In this document: piece by piece, positions 23,976 to 31,744 of the stretch
Numbering within the stretch: the first letter of the stretch is position 1
Layout: the number at the start of each line of letters is the position of its first letter
Assembly (NCBI GenBank): GCA_035295985.1
Contig: DATHBT010000327.1
Coordinates: forward strand, 1-31,970
DNA length: 31,970 nt
DNA from: JAIVGV01 sp035295985
Lineage (GTDB): Bacteria; Acidobacteriota; Blastocatellia; Pyrinomonadales; Pyrinomonadaceae
Direction of reading: 5' to 3'
The notes under the pieces: generated by a model
Seen by the model: the letters and a program-made list of their open reading frames with translations, nothing else
Databases searched by the model: none
Told to the model about the DNA's origin: nothing
Translations under genes and position numbers: made by a program

Positions 23976-24777
23976 CGAATTTGGCGGCGATCCAGCCGAG
24001 CAGAATCAAGGCCGACAGGACGAGCCAGTTGTAGCGGCTGCCGTAGGTCGAGACGGGGAAGTGGTTGCTGATCATCGTGAAGACGACGGGCACAGCCATG
24101 AAGGTGTTGTGCTTCGAGCGCAGCTTGGCGCGCAGGCCGAGCGCCGGGTCGAAAGTCTCGCCCGTCCTGGCCGCCGCGATGGTTCGCCGCTGCGCCGGCA
24201 GTATCCGCATCCAGACGTTCGCCACCATGATCGTGCCTAGCATCGCGCCGACGTGCAGGTAGGCCGCCCGCCCGCTGAAAACGCGCGTCAAACCGTATGA
24301 CGCCCCGACCACGAGCGCGAAGCAGACGGCCGCGAAGGCGAGCTCGTTTCTGACGAGCGGCGTGTTCGCAAGCAGGTCGTAAACGATCCACGCGGCGGCG
24401 AGCGCGCCGAGCGAGATGAGGACGGCCGTCGTGTTCGAGATGTCGGCCACGTCCGGGTCGAGCATCGCGCCGCCGAGGTAATAGACGACGACCAGCAGCA
24501 GCATACCGCTCAGCCACGTCAGCGCGGCCTCCCAGCGGAACCAGTGGAGCGGGCGCGTCCCCGGTTTCTTGCGCTTCCCGACAACGTAGAAGCCGCCGCT
24601 ATGAACCATCCAGACCTCGGCCGCCTCGCCCTCGCGAGCCTCGCGCTCCGCCTCCGACAGTTGGTGGTCGAGCCACGTAAAATAGTAGGTCGTGCCGATC
24701 CAGAGGATGCCGGCGAAGACGTGGAACCAGCGCGCGAAGAGGTTGAGCCACTCGCTCAGCGTGGGGTTGATTCTCAC
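23962..24777 (-). CDS. puuD: Urate hydroxylase PuuD, membrane domain only
   Basis: Oxidises urate to 5-hydroxyisourate at the membrane. The 271-residue product has seven to eight hydrophobic segments and the PuuD membrane-domain signatures: EWLNLFARWFHVFAGILWIG, YYFTWLDHQL, VHSGGFYVVGKRKK, HVGAMLGTIMVANVWMRILP and SKHNTFMAVPVVFTMISNHF. Several membrane-placed histidines are likely haem or urate ligands. Classical PuuD has a C-terminal cytochrome c domain, which is absent; the protein stops after the last helix and no CxxCH gene lies nearby. The start is GTG at 24777, 4 bases after the uraH stop with GGGAGC upstream. The frame is open further upstream but reads non-family sequence. It is the last gene of the purine-degradation operon. 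Confidence 0.88.
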   Translation of the reverse strand: MRINPTLSEWLNLFARWFHVFAGILWIGTTYYFTWLDHQLSEAEREAREGEAAEVWMVHSGGFYVVGKRKKPGTRPLHWFRWEAALTWLSGMLLLVVVYYLGGAMLDPDVADISNTTAVLISLGALAAAWIVYDLLANTPLVRNELAFAAVCFALVVGASYGLTRVFSGRAAYLHVGAMLGTIMVANVWMRILPAQRRTIAAARTGETFDPALGLRAKLRSKHNTFMAVPVVFTMISNHFPVSTYGSRYNWLVLSALILLGWIAAKFVRRA

Positions 24778-24781
24778 CTGT

Positions 24782-25126
24782 TTAGCTCCCGCGGTAAGTT
24801 GAATAGCCGAACGGGCTGACGAGCAGCGGGACGTGGTAGTGCTCGGAAGCGTCGCGCACGCGGAAGACGACGACCGCCAGCGGGTAGAAAGTCTCGACGC
24901 CCTGTGCGGAAAAGTAATCACCGGTCTCAAACGTCAGGCGGTACACGCCCTCGCCCTGAGCCTCGCCCTCGCCCGCCAAACTTTTAAGCCTGCCGTCGGC
25001 GTCCGTCCGCCCGCGGCCGACCGCGCGCCAGTCGCCCGCTTCGTTCTGAACCTCCAGCGTGATGGCGACACCGGCGGCGGGCCGGCCGCGCGCGGTGTCG
25101 AGGACGTGCGTGGTGATTCTGCTCAT
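24782..25126 (-). CDS. uraH: 5-hydroxyisourate hydrolase (transthyretin-like)
   Basis: Hydrolyses 5-hydroxyisourate to OHCU, the second step of urate breakdown. The 114-residue protein has the transthyretin-fold enzyme signatures: ITTHVLDTARGRPAAGV at the N-terminus (His of the active site), GRTDADGRL (catalytic Arg region), HYHVPLLVSPFGYSTYRGS at the C-terminus with the diagnostic YRGS tail. Length is normal. Its ATG overlaps the uraD stop by four bases (ATGA), and puuD starts 4 bases after its stop, so all three are translationally coupled. Confidence 0.95.
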   Translation of the reverse strand: MSRITTHVLDTARGRPAAGVAITLEVQNEAGDWRAVGRGRTDADGRLKSLAGEGEAQGEGVYRLTFETGDYFSAQGVETFYPLAVVVFRVRDASEHYHVPLLVSPFGYSTYRGS

Positions 25127-25641
25127 GAGTCGAGAAGTTTTTGCAGCCGCAGCCGCGTGATGCGCCGCTGCTCCTCGGCAGCGACTCTGATCTCGGTTTC
25201 GGGGTCGTTGTTCAAACGCCCGCGCAGCAGCGCGAGCACCTCGGCCGGCCGCTTGCCGGTCGCGCAGACGATGAAGATGTACCCGAACTTTTCCGCGTAA
25301 ACCCGGTTGAGCCTCGCCAGCTCTTCGCGCGCCGCCACGTCGGCCTCGTTCATCCCCGACTGCTCGCCGGCCGACCACGCGCGCTCCTGCCGCGTCTGCC
25401 CCGCCTCGGCCTTTTGCTCGCCGATCTTCGGGTGGCGGCTGAAAGCCTCAAGCCATTCGCGTTCGTCAAGACTCCACCACACATCGTCAGCGACGTTCAT
25501 CAACTCGCCGGCATTCTCGAACGGCCGCCTTGCCGCAACCGCGCGCGCCCAGCGCGTCGAGCCGCAGCACTTCAACAGTTCGGCCTCCGCCACCTCATGG
25601 GGGAGGCCGTTCAGACGTTCGATTCCCTGCTCTACGTTCAA
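25123..25641 (-). CDS. uraD: OHCU decarboxylase
   Basis: Decarboxylates 2-oxo-4-hydroxy-4-carboxy-5-ureidoimidazoline to S-allantoin, the third step after urate. The family pattern is clear: FENAGELMNVADDVWW, AFSRHPKIG with the catalytic His, SAGEQSGM, LARLNRVYAEKFGYIFIVCATGK, and an Arg/Asn-rich ALLRGRLNNDPETE segment near the C-terminus. The likely start is TTG at 25641 (about 172 residues), because TAGGGA lies just before it and it avoids overlap with the alc stop. A TTG at 25677 would add 12 residues. It overlaps uraH by four bases. Confidence 0.92.
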   Translation of the reverse strand: MNVEQGIERLNGLPHEVAEAELLKCCGSTRWARAVAARRPFENAGELMNVADDVWWSLDEREWLEAFSRHPKIGEQKAEAGQTRQERAWSAGEQSGMNEADVAAREELARLNRVYAEKFGYIFIVCATGKRPAEVLALLRGRLNNDPETEIRVAAEEQRRITRLRLQKLLDS

Positions 25642-25649
25642 GTCTGTCC

Positions 25650-26660
25650 CTACAGATTTTCCGCGTCCGGCTCGCAATAAACGCGCAGGCGGCTCACGCC
25701 CCCGTCAGGGTGGATGTTGAAGCGCAGGTGCGTGGCCGCGCCCGCGTCCGCGAGCTCGTCCTCGAAGCTGTGGCGCGTGTGCGCTTCGAGCTTCGTGCGG
25801 GGAAGCACCCCGCGCCAGTCGCAGGACGACCAGTCCGCCTCGCCCGCGTCGCCCGCCAAGTCGCAGGCTTCGAGCGAGCAGGTGTCAGGGTAGTTGCCTT
25901 TGAAGTGCGAGGTGTCAACTTCCACGCGCTTGATCGCGCGCGCGCGCCGGCCGAGTTTGATGATCGCCCAGTCGTGGCCGGGGCCGCGGCGTCGCTTCGT
26001 CTCCCAGCCGTCGCTCATGTCGGCGGCGCGGCCGGGCATGATCAGGTTGTGGCGGTGGCCGAAGAACATGTCGCTGCACGCTATCACCTGGCCTCCGTGC
26101 TCGACAGCCGCGAGATCGACCTGCCCGCCGCGGCCGATGATGCGCGGCCAGTCGGCCGAGACCTCGCCGTACACCCTGAGCCGCGCGACGCCGCCGTCCG
26201 GGTAAATCTTGAAACGGAGGTGCGTGAAGCGCCCGCCGTGCCCGACCGGGAAAGGGTTCTGCGAGTCGCCCTTGAGCTGCGAGACGGGCAGAATCTCTGC
26301 CCACTTCTCTGACTCGTCGATCAATTCCTCGACGCCCGGCCTGCCTTCTACCGCAACGCCTTCGAGCGAACACTGCTCGGGGTAGTTGCCGCGAAAGTAT
26401 GACGTGTCAACGACGACGCCGTGGATGCGTCCGGCTAGGCCCAGTCGTATGACGCACCAGTCGAAGCCCGGCGTGCGGCGGCGGCGCGACTCCCAGCCGT
26501 CCATCCACTTGCCGCGCTCCGTGTATGCGCCCTCGCGCCAGACCGGCGTTTCGGGCTTCAACAAGTTCTCCTTCGGCGCGAAGAAGTCGTCGTTCGCGTA
26601 CAAGACCGCGCCGCCGAGCCTATCGGACGCGAGATCGATCAGTTCCGTGAAATCCGTCAT
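25650..26660 (-). CDS. alc: Allantoicase
   Basis: Hydrolyses allantoate to ureidoglycolate and urea. The 336-residue protein is two tandem allantoicase repeats: residues about 15-165 and 185-336, each with an 'GWE(S/T)RRRR.PG.DW..I.LG' block, a 'V.VDTS.F.GNYP..CSLE' block and an 'THLRF.I.PDGGV.RLRVYGE' block. All three are present in both copies. The ATG overlaps the stop of allB by four bases. Choice of allantoicase rather than allantoate amidohydrolase means the pathway keeps nitrogen as urea, but no ureidoglycolate lyase or urease is seen in the window. Confidence 0.95.
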   Translation of the reverse strand: MTDFTELIDLASDRLGGAVLYANDDFFAPKENLLKPETPVWREGAYTERGKWMDGWESRRRRTPGFDWCVIRLGLAGRIHGVVVDTSYFRGNYPEQCSLEGVAVEGRPGVEELIDESEKWAEILPVSQLKGDSQNPFPVGHGGRFTHLRFKIYPDGGVARLRVYGEVSADWPRIIGRGGQVDLAAVEHGGQVIACSDMFFGHRHNLIMPGRAADMSDGWETKRRRGPGHDWAIIKLGRRARAIKRVEVDTSHFKGNYPDTCSLEACDLAGDAGEADWSSCDWRGVLPRTKLEAHTRHSFEDELADAGAATHLRFNIHPDGGVSRLRVYCEPDAENL

Positions 26661-28036
26661 GCGTCCCCCCGACCGCGCAGCAGCAATTCCCCGCGCGGCC
26701 CGCCCAGCAACCCGCCGCGCTCGTAGATTTTTTCGCCGCGCAGAAACGTCGTCTCGACCACGCCGCTCAAGGTCTGACCCGCGTAAGGCGTGAGCTTGTG
26801 CCTGTGAAGCAGCGCGGCAGGTTCGACGCGGAAAGTCTCCTCCGGCTTCCAGACGACGATGTCGGCGTCTGAGCCTTCGCGAATCGCACCCTTGCTGCCG
26901 CCGAGACCGGCGAGACGCGCGGGCGCGCCCGCGAGCCACTCGGCCAACTCGTCGAACGTGTGGCCTCGCCCGCGCGCGTGCGTCCACACGACTGGCAGGC
27001 GTAACTGCAAAGACGCGATGCCGCCCCACGCCTGTAGAAAATCCCCCTCGTCGCGCCGCTTCATTTCGGGCGGGCACGGCGAGTGATCCGAGACGATCAT
27101 CCCGATAGTGCCTTCGGCGAGCGCGGCCCACAGTCTCTCACGGTTCTCGCGCTCGCGAACGGGCGGGCAGCACTTGAACTCGGTCGCGCCGTCCGCGATC
27201 TCCTCGGCCGCGAAGGCGAGGTAGTGCGGGCACGTCTCGGCCGTGACGCTCAAGCCTTCGGCCTTCGCCCCGCGCAACAGCGGCAGTGCATCGGCCGAAG
27301 AATGATGAACGACGTGAACGCGCGCGCCCGTCTCGCGGCCCAGACGGATTAACAGTTCTACCGCCGCGTCTTCCGCCTCGCGCGGCCGTGTGCGCAGGAA
27401 CGTCGCGTAGGCGCGCGGGTCGCTCTTTGCCTCCGCCTCGCGCGCGAGCGCCGCGTCAATCGGCGCGGGCACTTCGGCGTGAGCGATCAGCAACGAGCCG
27501 AGCCGGGCCAGCTCCGGCAGCGCCCCGCGCAAGTCTTCTTCCCCGACGTGCCGAAACTCCGCGACGCCAGAATCTACGAGGAAGCACTTGAAGCCGACGA
27601 CACCGGCCCGGTGCATCCTCTCCAACTCCGCCACATTCCCCGGCACGACGCCGCCCCAGAAGGCGACATCGACCGCGCACTTGCCTTCGGCCGCGGCGAG
27701 CTTCGTCCGCAACGCTTCCAGCGTCGTCGTCGCCGGAATGCTGTTGAGCGGCATCTCGACGACTGTCGTCGTGCCGCCCGCGGCGGCGGCGCGAGTCGCC
27801 GTCTCGAAGCCCTCCCACTCGGTGCGCCCCGGCTCGTTCACGTGGACGTGCGTGTCCACCAGCCCCGGCATCACGACCGCGTCGTCCGACGCCTCATAGA
27901 GCGCGCACCCCGGCGGCACGTCCTCGTACCCGCCGAGCGCGACGATGCGCCCGGCGTGGATGTGAACCGACGCCGCGCGCGTCCCGACGGGCAGGACGAC
28001 GCGCCGGCCGCGGATGATGAAATCAGGCTGGCTCAT
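26657..28036 (-). CDS. allB: Allantoinase
   Basis: Opens the ring of allantoin to give allantoate. The 459-residue protein belongs to the cyclic amidohydrolase family of binuclear metal enzymes. Landmarks are MPGLVDTHVHVNEPGR (first metal histidines), GFKCFLVDSG (the carboxylated bridging lysine), LIAHAEV, VHVVHHSS, TAETCPHYL and VSDHSPCPPE (the metal-binding Asp). FKCCPPVRE matches allantoinase rather than dihydroorotase or hydantoinase. It starts 18 bases after the FAD subunit gene stop and its own stop overlaps alc, so it is in the middle of the operon. Confidence 0.95.
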   Translation of the reverse strand: MSQPDFIIRGRRVVLPVGTRAASVHIHAGRIVALGGYEDVPPGCALYEASDDAVVMPGLVDTHVHVNEPGRTEWEGFETATRAAAAGGTTTVVEMPLNSIPATTTLEALRTKLAAAEGKCAVDVAFWGGVVPGNVAELERMHRAGVVGFKCFLVDSGVAEFRHVGEEDLRGALPELARLGSLLIAHAEVPAPIDAALAREAEAKSDPRAYATFLRTRPREAEDAAVELLIRLGRETGARVHVVHHSSADALPLLRGAKAEGLSVTAETCPHYLAFAAEEIADGATEFKCCPPVRERENRERLWAALAEGTIGMIVSDHSPCPPEMKRRDEGDFLQAWGGIASLQLRLPVVWTHARGRGHTFDELAEWLAGAPARLAGLGGSKGAIREGSDADIVVWKPEETFRVEPAALLHRHKLTPYAGQTLSGVVETTFLRGEKIYERGGLLGGPRGELLLRGRGDA

Positions 28037-28054
28037 CGACCCTGATTCGACTGT

Positions 28055-28918
28055 TTACCTTCCGACACCCGACAAAAAATCTTCGAGCAGGTTTTGCGCG
28101 ACGCGCAGGCGGTAATCGGCCGTCGAGCGCACGTCGTCAATCGGCGCGATCTCATCTGCCAGCGACGCACGCGCCGCCTCGATCAACTTTTCGTCAACCG
28201 ACTGGTCGCGCAACAGCTCCTCCGTCCGCACGCAGCGCACGACGGTCGGCGCGACGCTCCCCAGGGCGACGCGCGCGTAGACTAGCCGATTCCCTTCCAC
28301 GCGCGCCGTCGCGGCCAGACAGACTTTCGAGATGGCCTGCGCGCGGCGTGTGCCGACCTTGCGGTAGTAGGAGAACGTGCCGGGGGCGGCGCGCGGCAGC
28401 CGTATGCGCGCGATCAACTCGTCGGCGCGCATGACGGTCTGCTTGTAGCCGGTGTGGAAGTCCGCGTAGTCGATCCAGCGCGCGCCCGCGGCGGAGACGA
28501 GTTCGAGCTGCGCGCCGTAGGCCGCGAGCGCGGGCGGCGAGTCGGCGGCGGGCGAGGCGTTGGCTATGTTGCCGCCGAGCGTGCCGCGGTTCTGGATGGC
28601 CCACCCGCCGGTCTCGCCCGCGGCACGGCAGAGCGCGGGAAATTCTCTCTGCAAGGTCTCGTCGCCCTGCACGTCCGTGTAAGTCGTCAGCGCGCCGAGC
28701 GTGACGTGATCCGAAGTGACTTCAACGCCCCGCAGTTCTCCGAGACGCCAGACGCTCACGAACTTTTTGTGCGCGAGCAGCCCGGCCTCGAAGAGCACCA
28801 TCAAGTCCGTGCCACCCGCGAACGGACGCCACTCGCCCGGCTCGCGCGCGAGCAGTTCGAGCGCCGCGCCGAGGTCGCGCGGCGCACGCAGCTCGTAGTC
28901 GGGGACGTAGGCTCTCAT
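28055..28918 (-). CDS. Xanthine dehydrogenase FAD-binding subunit (CoxM/XdhB type)
   Basis: Carries FAD and passes electrons from the Fe-S centres to NAD or another acceptor. The 287-residue protein has the FAD-binding PCMH fold: RPFAGGTDLMVLFEAGL (33-49), TLGALTTYTDV, and NRGTLGGNIANASPAADSPPALAAY (the second FAD segment). The C-terminal CO_deh_flav_C part ends in the usual DVRSTADYRLRVAQNLLEDFL. The protein is of normal length for the stand-alone subunit of three-subunit molybdenum hydroxylases. It is separated from the Fe-S subunit by a 131-base gap holding an inverted repeat, and is followed 18 bases later by allB. Confidence 0.92.
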   Translation of the reverse strand: MRAYVPDYELRAPRDLGAALELLAREPGEWRPFAGGTDLMVLFEAGLLAHKKFVSVWRLGELRGVEVTSDHVTLGALTTYTDVQGDETLQREFPALCRAAGETGGWAIQNRGTLGGNIANASPAADSPPALAAYGAQLELVSAAGARWIDYADFHTGYKQTVMRADELIARIRLPRAAPGTFSYYRKVGTRRAQAISKVCLAATARVEGNRLVYARVALGSVAPTVVRCVRTEELLRDQSVDEKLIEAARASLADEIAPIDDVRSTADYRLRVAQNLLEDFLSGVGR

Positions 28919-28927
28919 GAAGCAGTG

Positions 28928-29044
28928 GTCAGTTGTCCGTGGTCAGTTGTCAGTTGTTCGTGGATGCGAAGCTGTCGCTTTCATCCGAGGGGGTTTCAAG
29001 TCCATGAAGCACGTGCAACGGGCAACTGACCACGGACAACTGAC
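28928..29044. repeat. Inverted repeat of the 'CAGTTGTCCGTGGTCAGTTG' type inside the operon
   Basis: GTCAGTTGTCCGTGGTCAGT plus TG (28928-28949) and its exact complement (29023-29044) form a 22-base perfect inverted repeat separated by 73 bases. Just inside the left arm the unit recurs (GTCAGTTGTTCG), so the arm itself is made of direct repeats. It fills the 131-base gap between the Fe-S and FAD subunit genes of the same enzyme, an unusual place for a dispersed element. It might attenuate or separate transcription. Confidence 0.75.
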
Positions 29045-29049
29045 AAGTT

Positions 29050-29511
29050 TTACCGCTGCTCGCAGGCGCGGATGACGGCCTCGAAGATCTTCGTGTAGCC
29101 GGTGCAGCGGCACAGGTTGCCCGCCAGGCCGGCGCGGATGTCGGCGTCGGTCGGGCGCGGCGTCTTCTCCAAGAGGCTCACGGCCGCGAGCACCATGCCG
29201 GGCGTGCAGATGCCGCACTGCGCGCCGCCGTGCTCGACGAACGCCCGCTGGATGGCGTGAAGCTGCTCGCCCGCCGCGACGCCTTCAATCGTTTTGATCT
29301 GTGAGCCGTCGGCTTGGAGCACGGGGACGAGGCAACTGTTGACGAGCACGCCGTCCAGGAGCACGGAGCACGCGCCGCACTCGCCCTCGCCGCAGCCCTC
29401 CTTCGTGCCCGTGAGTTTCAGCTCGCGGCGGAGCACGTCGAGCAGCCGCTCCATCGGGTACGCCTCGGCCTCGCGCGGCACGCCGTTGACCGTCAGTTTG
29501 ATCGTAATCAT
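29050..29511 (-). CDS. Xanthine dehydrogenase 2Fe-2S subunit (CoxS/XdhC type)
   Basis: Transfers electrons between the molybdopterin and FAD subunits through two 2Fe-2S clusters. The 153-residue protein has the plant-type ferredoxin cluster (GCGEGECGACSVLLDG...NSC) and the alpha-helical C-terminal cluster (CGICTPGM and CRCTGY), with all eight cysteines present. Its start is 13 bases after the stop of the large subunit gene. No signal peptide is seen, as expected for a cytoplasmic enzyme. A stand-alone Fe-S subunit fits the three-subunit hydroxylase type. Confidence 0.95.
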   Translation of the reverse strand: MITIKLTVNGVPREAEAYPMERLLDVLRRELKLTGTKEGCGEGECGACSVLLDGVLVNSCLVPVLQADGSQIKTIEGVAAGEQLHAIQRAFVEHGGAQCGICTPGMVLAAVSLLEKTPRPTDADIRAGLAGNLCRCTGYTKIFEAVIRACEQR

Positions 29512-29524
29512 GCTCGCGCGCTCT

Positions 29525-31744
29525 CTAGCTCTCGCCCCCCAGCCCGCGCATCAAATCTTCCGGCATCAGCGGGACGTGGTTGAACCGGACGCCGGTCGCG
29601 TTTTCAATCGCGGCGAGGATGGCGGGCGCGCCGCCGTCCATCGGGAGTTCGCCGATCCCCTTCGCGCCCGCGGGGCCGTGCGGGTAGGGCGTCTCCTCGA
29701 AGTGGACGCGGATCGCGGGGATGTCCATCGAGGTCGGGATGATGTAGTTCGTCATCTGCGAATTGATCATCCGGCCCTCGCGCCAGGCGACGCGCTCGTA
29801 GAGCGCCCAGCCGATTGACTGAGCCACCCCGCCCTCGATCTGCCCGGCCGCCAGGACGGGGTGGATGACGCGGCCCACCTCCTGCACCGCGACGAAATCC
29901 GTCACGCGCGCCTCGTAAGTTCTGAGATCGACCGAGACCTCCGCGACGTAAACGGCCCAGGCGTAAGCGCCGTAGGCGTCGCCGCGGTACGCGCCCTCGT
30001 CCCACTTGATTCCGGGCGGCGGCTCGTAGCGGCTGAAGGATTTCAGCGTGCCGTGACGGTTGATGTGCGCCGCGCACGCCGCGCGCCAGTCGTCGGCCGT
30101 GTAGCCTTCGGAGAGGAGGCCGCCGCCGATCAGAGTCTGCTTCAGGCCGAGCGCGGCCGACTCGACGAGCTTCCCGACGATCATGCAGGTGCGCGAGGCG
30201 ACGGTCGGGCCGCTGTTCGGCACGAACGCCGTGTCGGGCTGCCAGACTTCGACCGCGTCGTAGTCGAGGCGGAGCGCGTCGGCCGCGATCTGCGCGAAGA
30301 CGGTGTTCGTGCCCTGCCCGATCTCGGTCGAGGCGGCGAGGACTCTCACGCGGCCGTCCTCGGTCGCCTCGCACCCCACGACCGACTGCAAAAAGACCTC
30401 GCCCGATCCCGTGAACCCAGCGCCGTGCATGAAAGAGGCGAAGCCGATGCCGCGTTTGATCTTCGCGTCCGTAGCGTTCTCGACGGAAAAACGCTCGCGC
30501 CTGGCGTGGTAGTCTGACAGCTCGAAGGCGCGGCTGAGGAGGCCGTCCATGTCAACCGGCTCGCGTATGACCTGGCCCGTGGCCGTCGTCCCGCCCTCGC
30601 GGATGAAGTTGCGGCGGCGGAACTCTTCGGGCGAAAGATTGAGTTCGCGCGCGACCTTGTCGAGGTGGCGCTCCAACGCGAAGATCGACTGCGGCGCGCC
30701 GAAGCCGCGGAACGCGCCGTGCGGCGGGACGTTCGTGGCGACGGCGCGGCTCTTAATACGCACGTTCGGACACAGGTACGGCCCGGCCGCGTGGATCGTG
30801 CCGCGCGAGAGCACGACCGAAGAGAGCGTGGCGTACGCGCCGCCGTCAACGGTGAAGTCGATCTCCATCGCGAGCAGCTTCCCGTCGCGCGTGACGGCCG
30901 TGCGGTGGCGCGTGAGCGAGGGATGCCGCTTCGTCGTCGCGGCCATGTCCTCGGCGCGGTCGTAGATGATCTTGACGGGCCGTCCCGACTTCCACGCGAG
31001 CAGCGCGGCGTGGCCCGCGATCATCGACGGGTACTCCTCCTTGCCGCCGAAGCCGCCGCCCGTCTCGGTCTGTATGACCCGGATTTTCTCCTCGGGCAGC
31101 GCGAAGAGTTTGACGAGCGCCTTGTGGACGTAGTAGGGGCACTGCATCGATCCCCAGACGGTCACGCCCTCGTCCGGGTTCGCGACGGCGACGACGCCGT
31201 TAGTCTCGATGTAGAGGTGCTCCTGCGCGCCCGTGCGGTACTCGCCCTCGACGATTAGATCGGCCTCTCCCCAGGCCGCGTCAACGTCGCCCTTCTCGAC
31301 GAGGTACGACTTGAAGACGTTGTCGTCGCCCCAGACGATCTCTTTGCGCGCGAGCGAGTCTTCAATCGTGAAGACGGCCGGCATCGGCTCAATGTCGAGC
31401 GTGACGGCGCGGCGCGCGCGCTCCAGGAGGTGCGGGTCTGCGTGCGCGAGCAGCACGACCGGCTCTTCCGGGTGGTTGACGAAATCCGCGGCGAGGTAGG
31501 GCTGGTCGGGCGTGATGAGCACGACGACGTTCTCGCCCAGAACGTCGTCGGCCGCGACGACAGTGAACTCTTCCCACGGTATCCCTTCGCCGAACTCGAC
31601 GCGGCGGAGGCGTCCGCGCGCGACCGTAGAGCGGACGGTCGCGCCGTAGAGCAGACCGGGCAGCGAGATGTCGTCCACGTAGCGCGCCGCGCCCGTGACG
31701 TGCAGCACGGCCGAATCGTGCGTCTCGCCCGCGCCCACGCTCAT
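29525..31744 (-). CDS. Xanthine dehydrogenase molybdopterin-binding large subunit
   Basis: Catalytic subunit that hydroxylates hypoxanthine/xanthine to urate at a molybdenum cofactor. The 739-residue protein begins with HDSAVLHVTGAARYVDDI, typical of XdhB. It has TETGGGFGGKEEY (cofactor contact), GAFRGFGAPQ (the substrate-binding Arg found in XDH), EIGQGTNTVFAQIAADAL, and a late KGIGELPMDGGAP with the catalytic Glu. These motifs support a purine substrate rather than aldehyde or CO. The ATG overlaps the stop of the upstream small-subunit gene by four bases (ATGA), and the Fe-S subunit gene follows 13 bases after its end. Both neighbours could partner it. Confidence 0.93.
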   Translation of the reverse strand: MSVGAGETHDSAVLHVTGAARYVDDISLPGLLYGATVRSTVARGRLRRVEFGEGIPWEEFTVVAADDVLGENVVVLITPDQPYLAADFVNHPEEPVVLLAHADPHLLERARRAVTLDIEPMPAVFTIEDSLARKEIVWGDDNVFKSYLVEKGDVDAAWGEADLIVEGEYRTGAQEHLYIETNGVVAVANPDEGVTVWGSMQCPYYVHKALVKLFALPEEKIRVIQTETGGGFGGKEEYPSMIAGHAALLAWKSGRPVKIIYDRAEDMAATTKRHPSLTRHRTAVTRDGKLLAMEIDFTVDGGAYATLSSVVLSRGTIHAAGPYLCPNVRIKSRAVATNVPPHGAFRGFGAPQSIFALERHLDKVARELNLSPEEFRRRNFIREGGTTATGQVIREPVDMDGLLSRAFELSDYHARRERFSVENATDAKIKRGIGFASFMHGAGFTGSGEVFLQSVVGCEATEDGRVRVLAASTEIGQGTNTVFAQIAADALRLDYDAVEVWQPDTAFVPNSGPTVASRTCMIVGKLVESAALGLKQTLIGGGLLSEGYTADDWRAACAAHINRHGTLKSFSRYEPPPGIKWDEGAYRGDAYGAYAWAVYVAEVSVDLRTYEARVTDFVAVQEVGRVIHPVLAAGQIEGGVAQSIGWALYERVAWREGRMINSQMTNYIIPTSMDIPAIRVHFEETPYPHGPAGAKGIGELPMDGGAPAILAAIENATGVRFNHVPLMPEDLMRGLGGES

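Noticed and set aside
24778..24930. 51-residue N-terminal extension of PuuD
   Set aside because: The extension overlaps uraH in another frame and is Arg/Ser-rich. The GTG at 24777 has a ribosome site and begins the known PuuD sequence.
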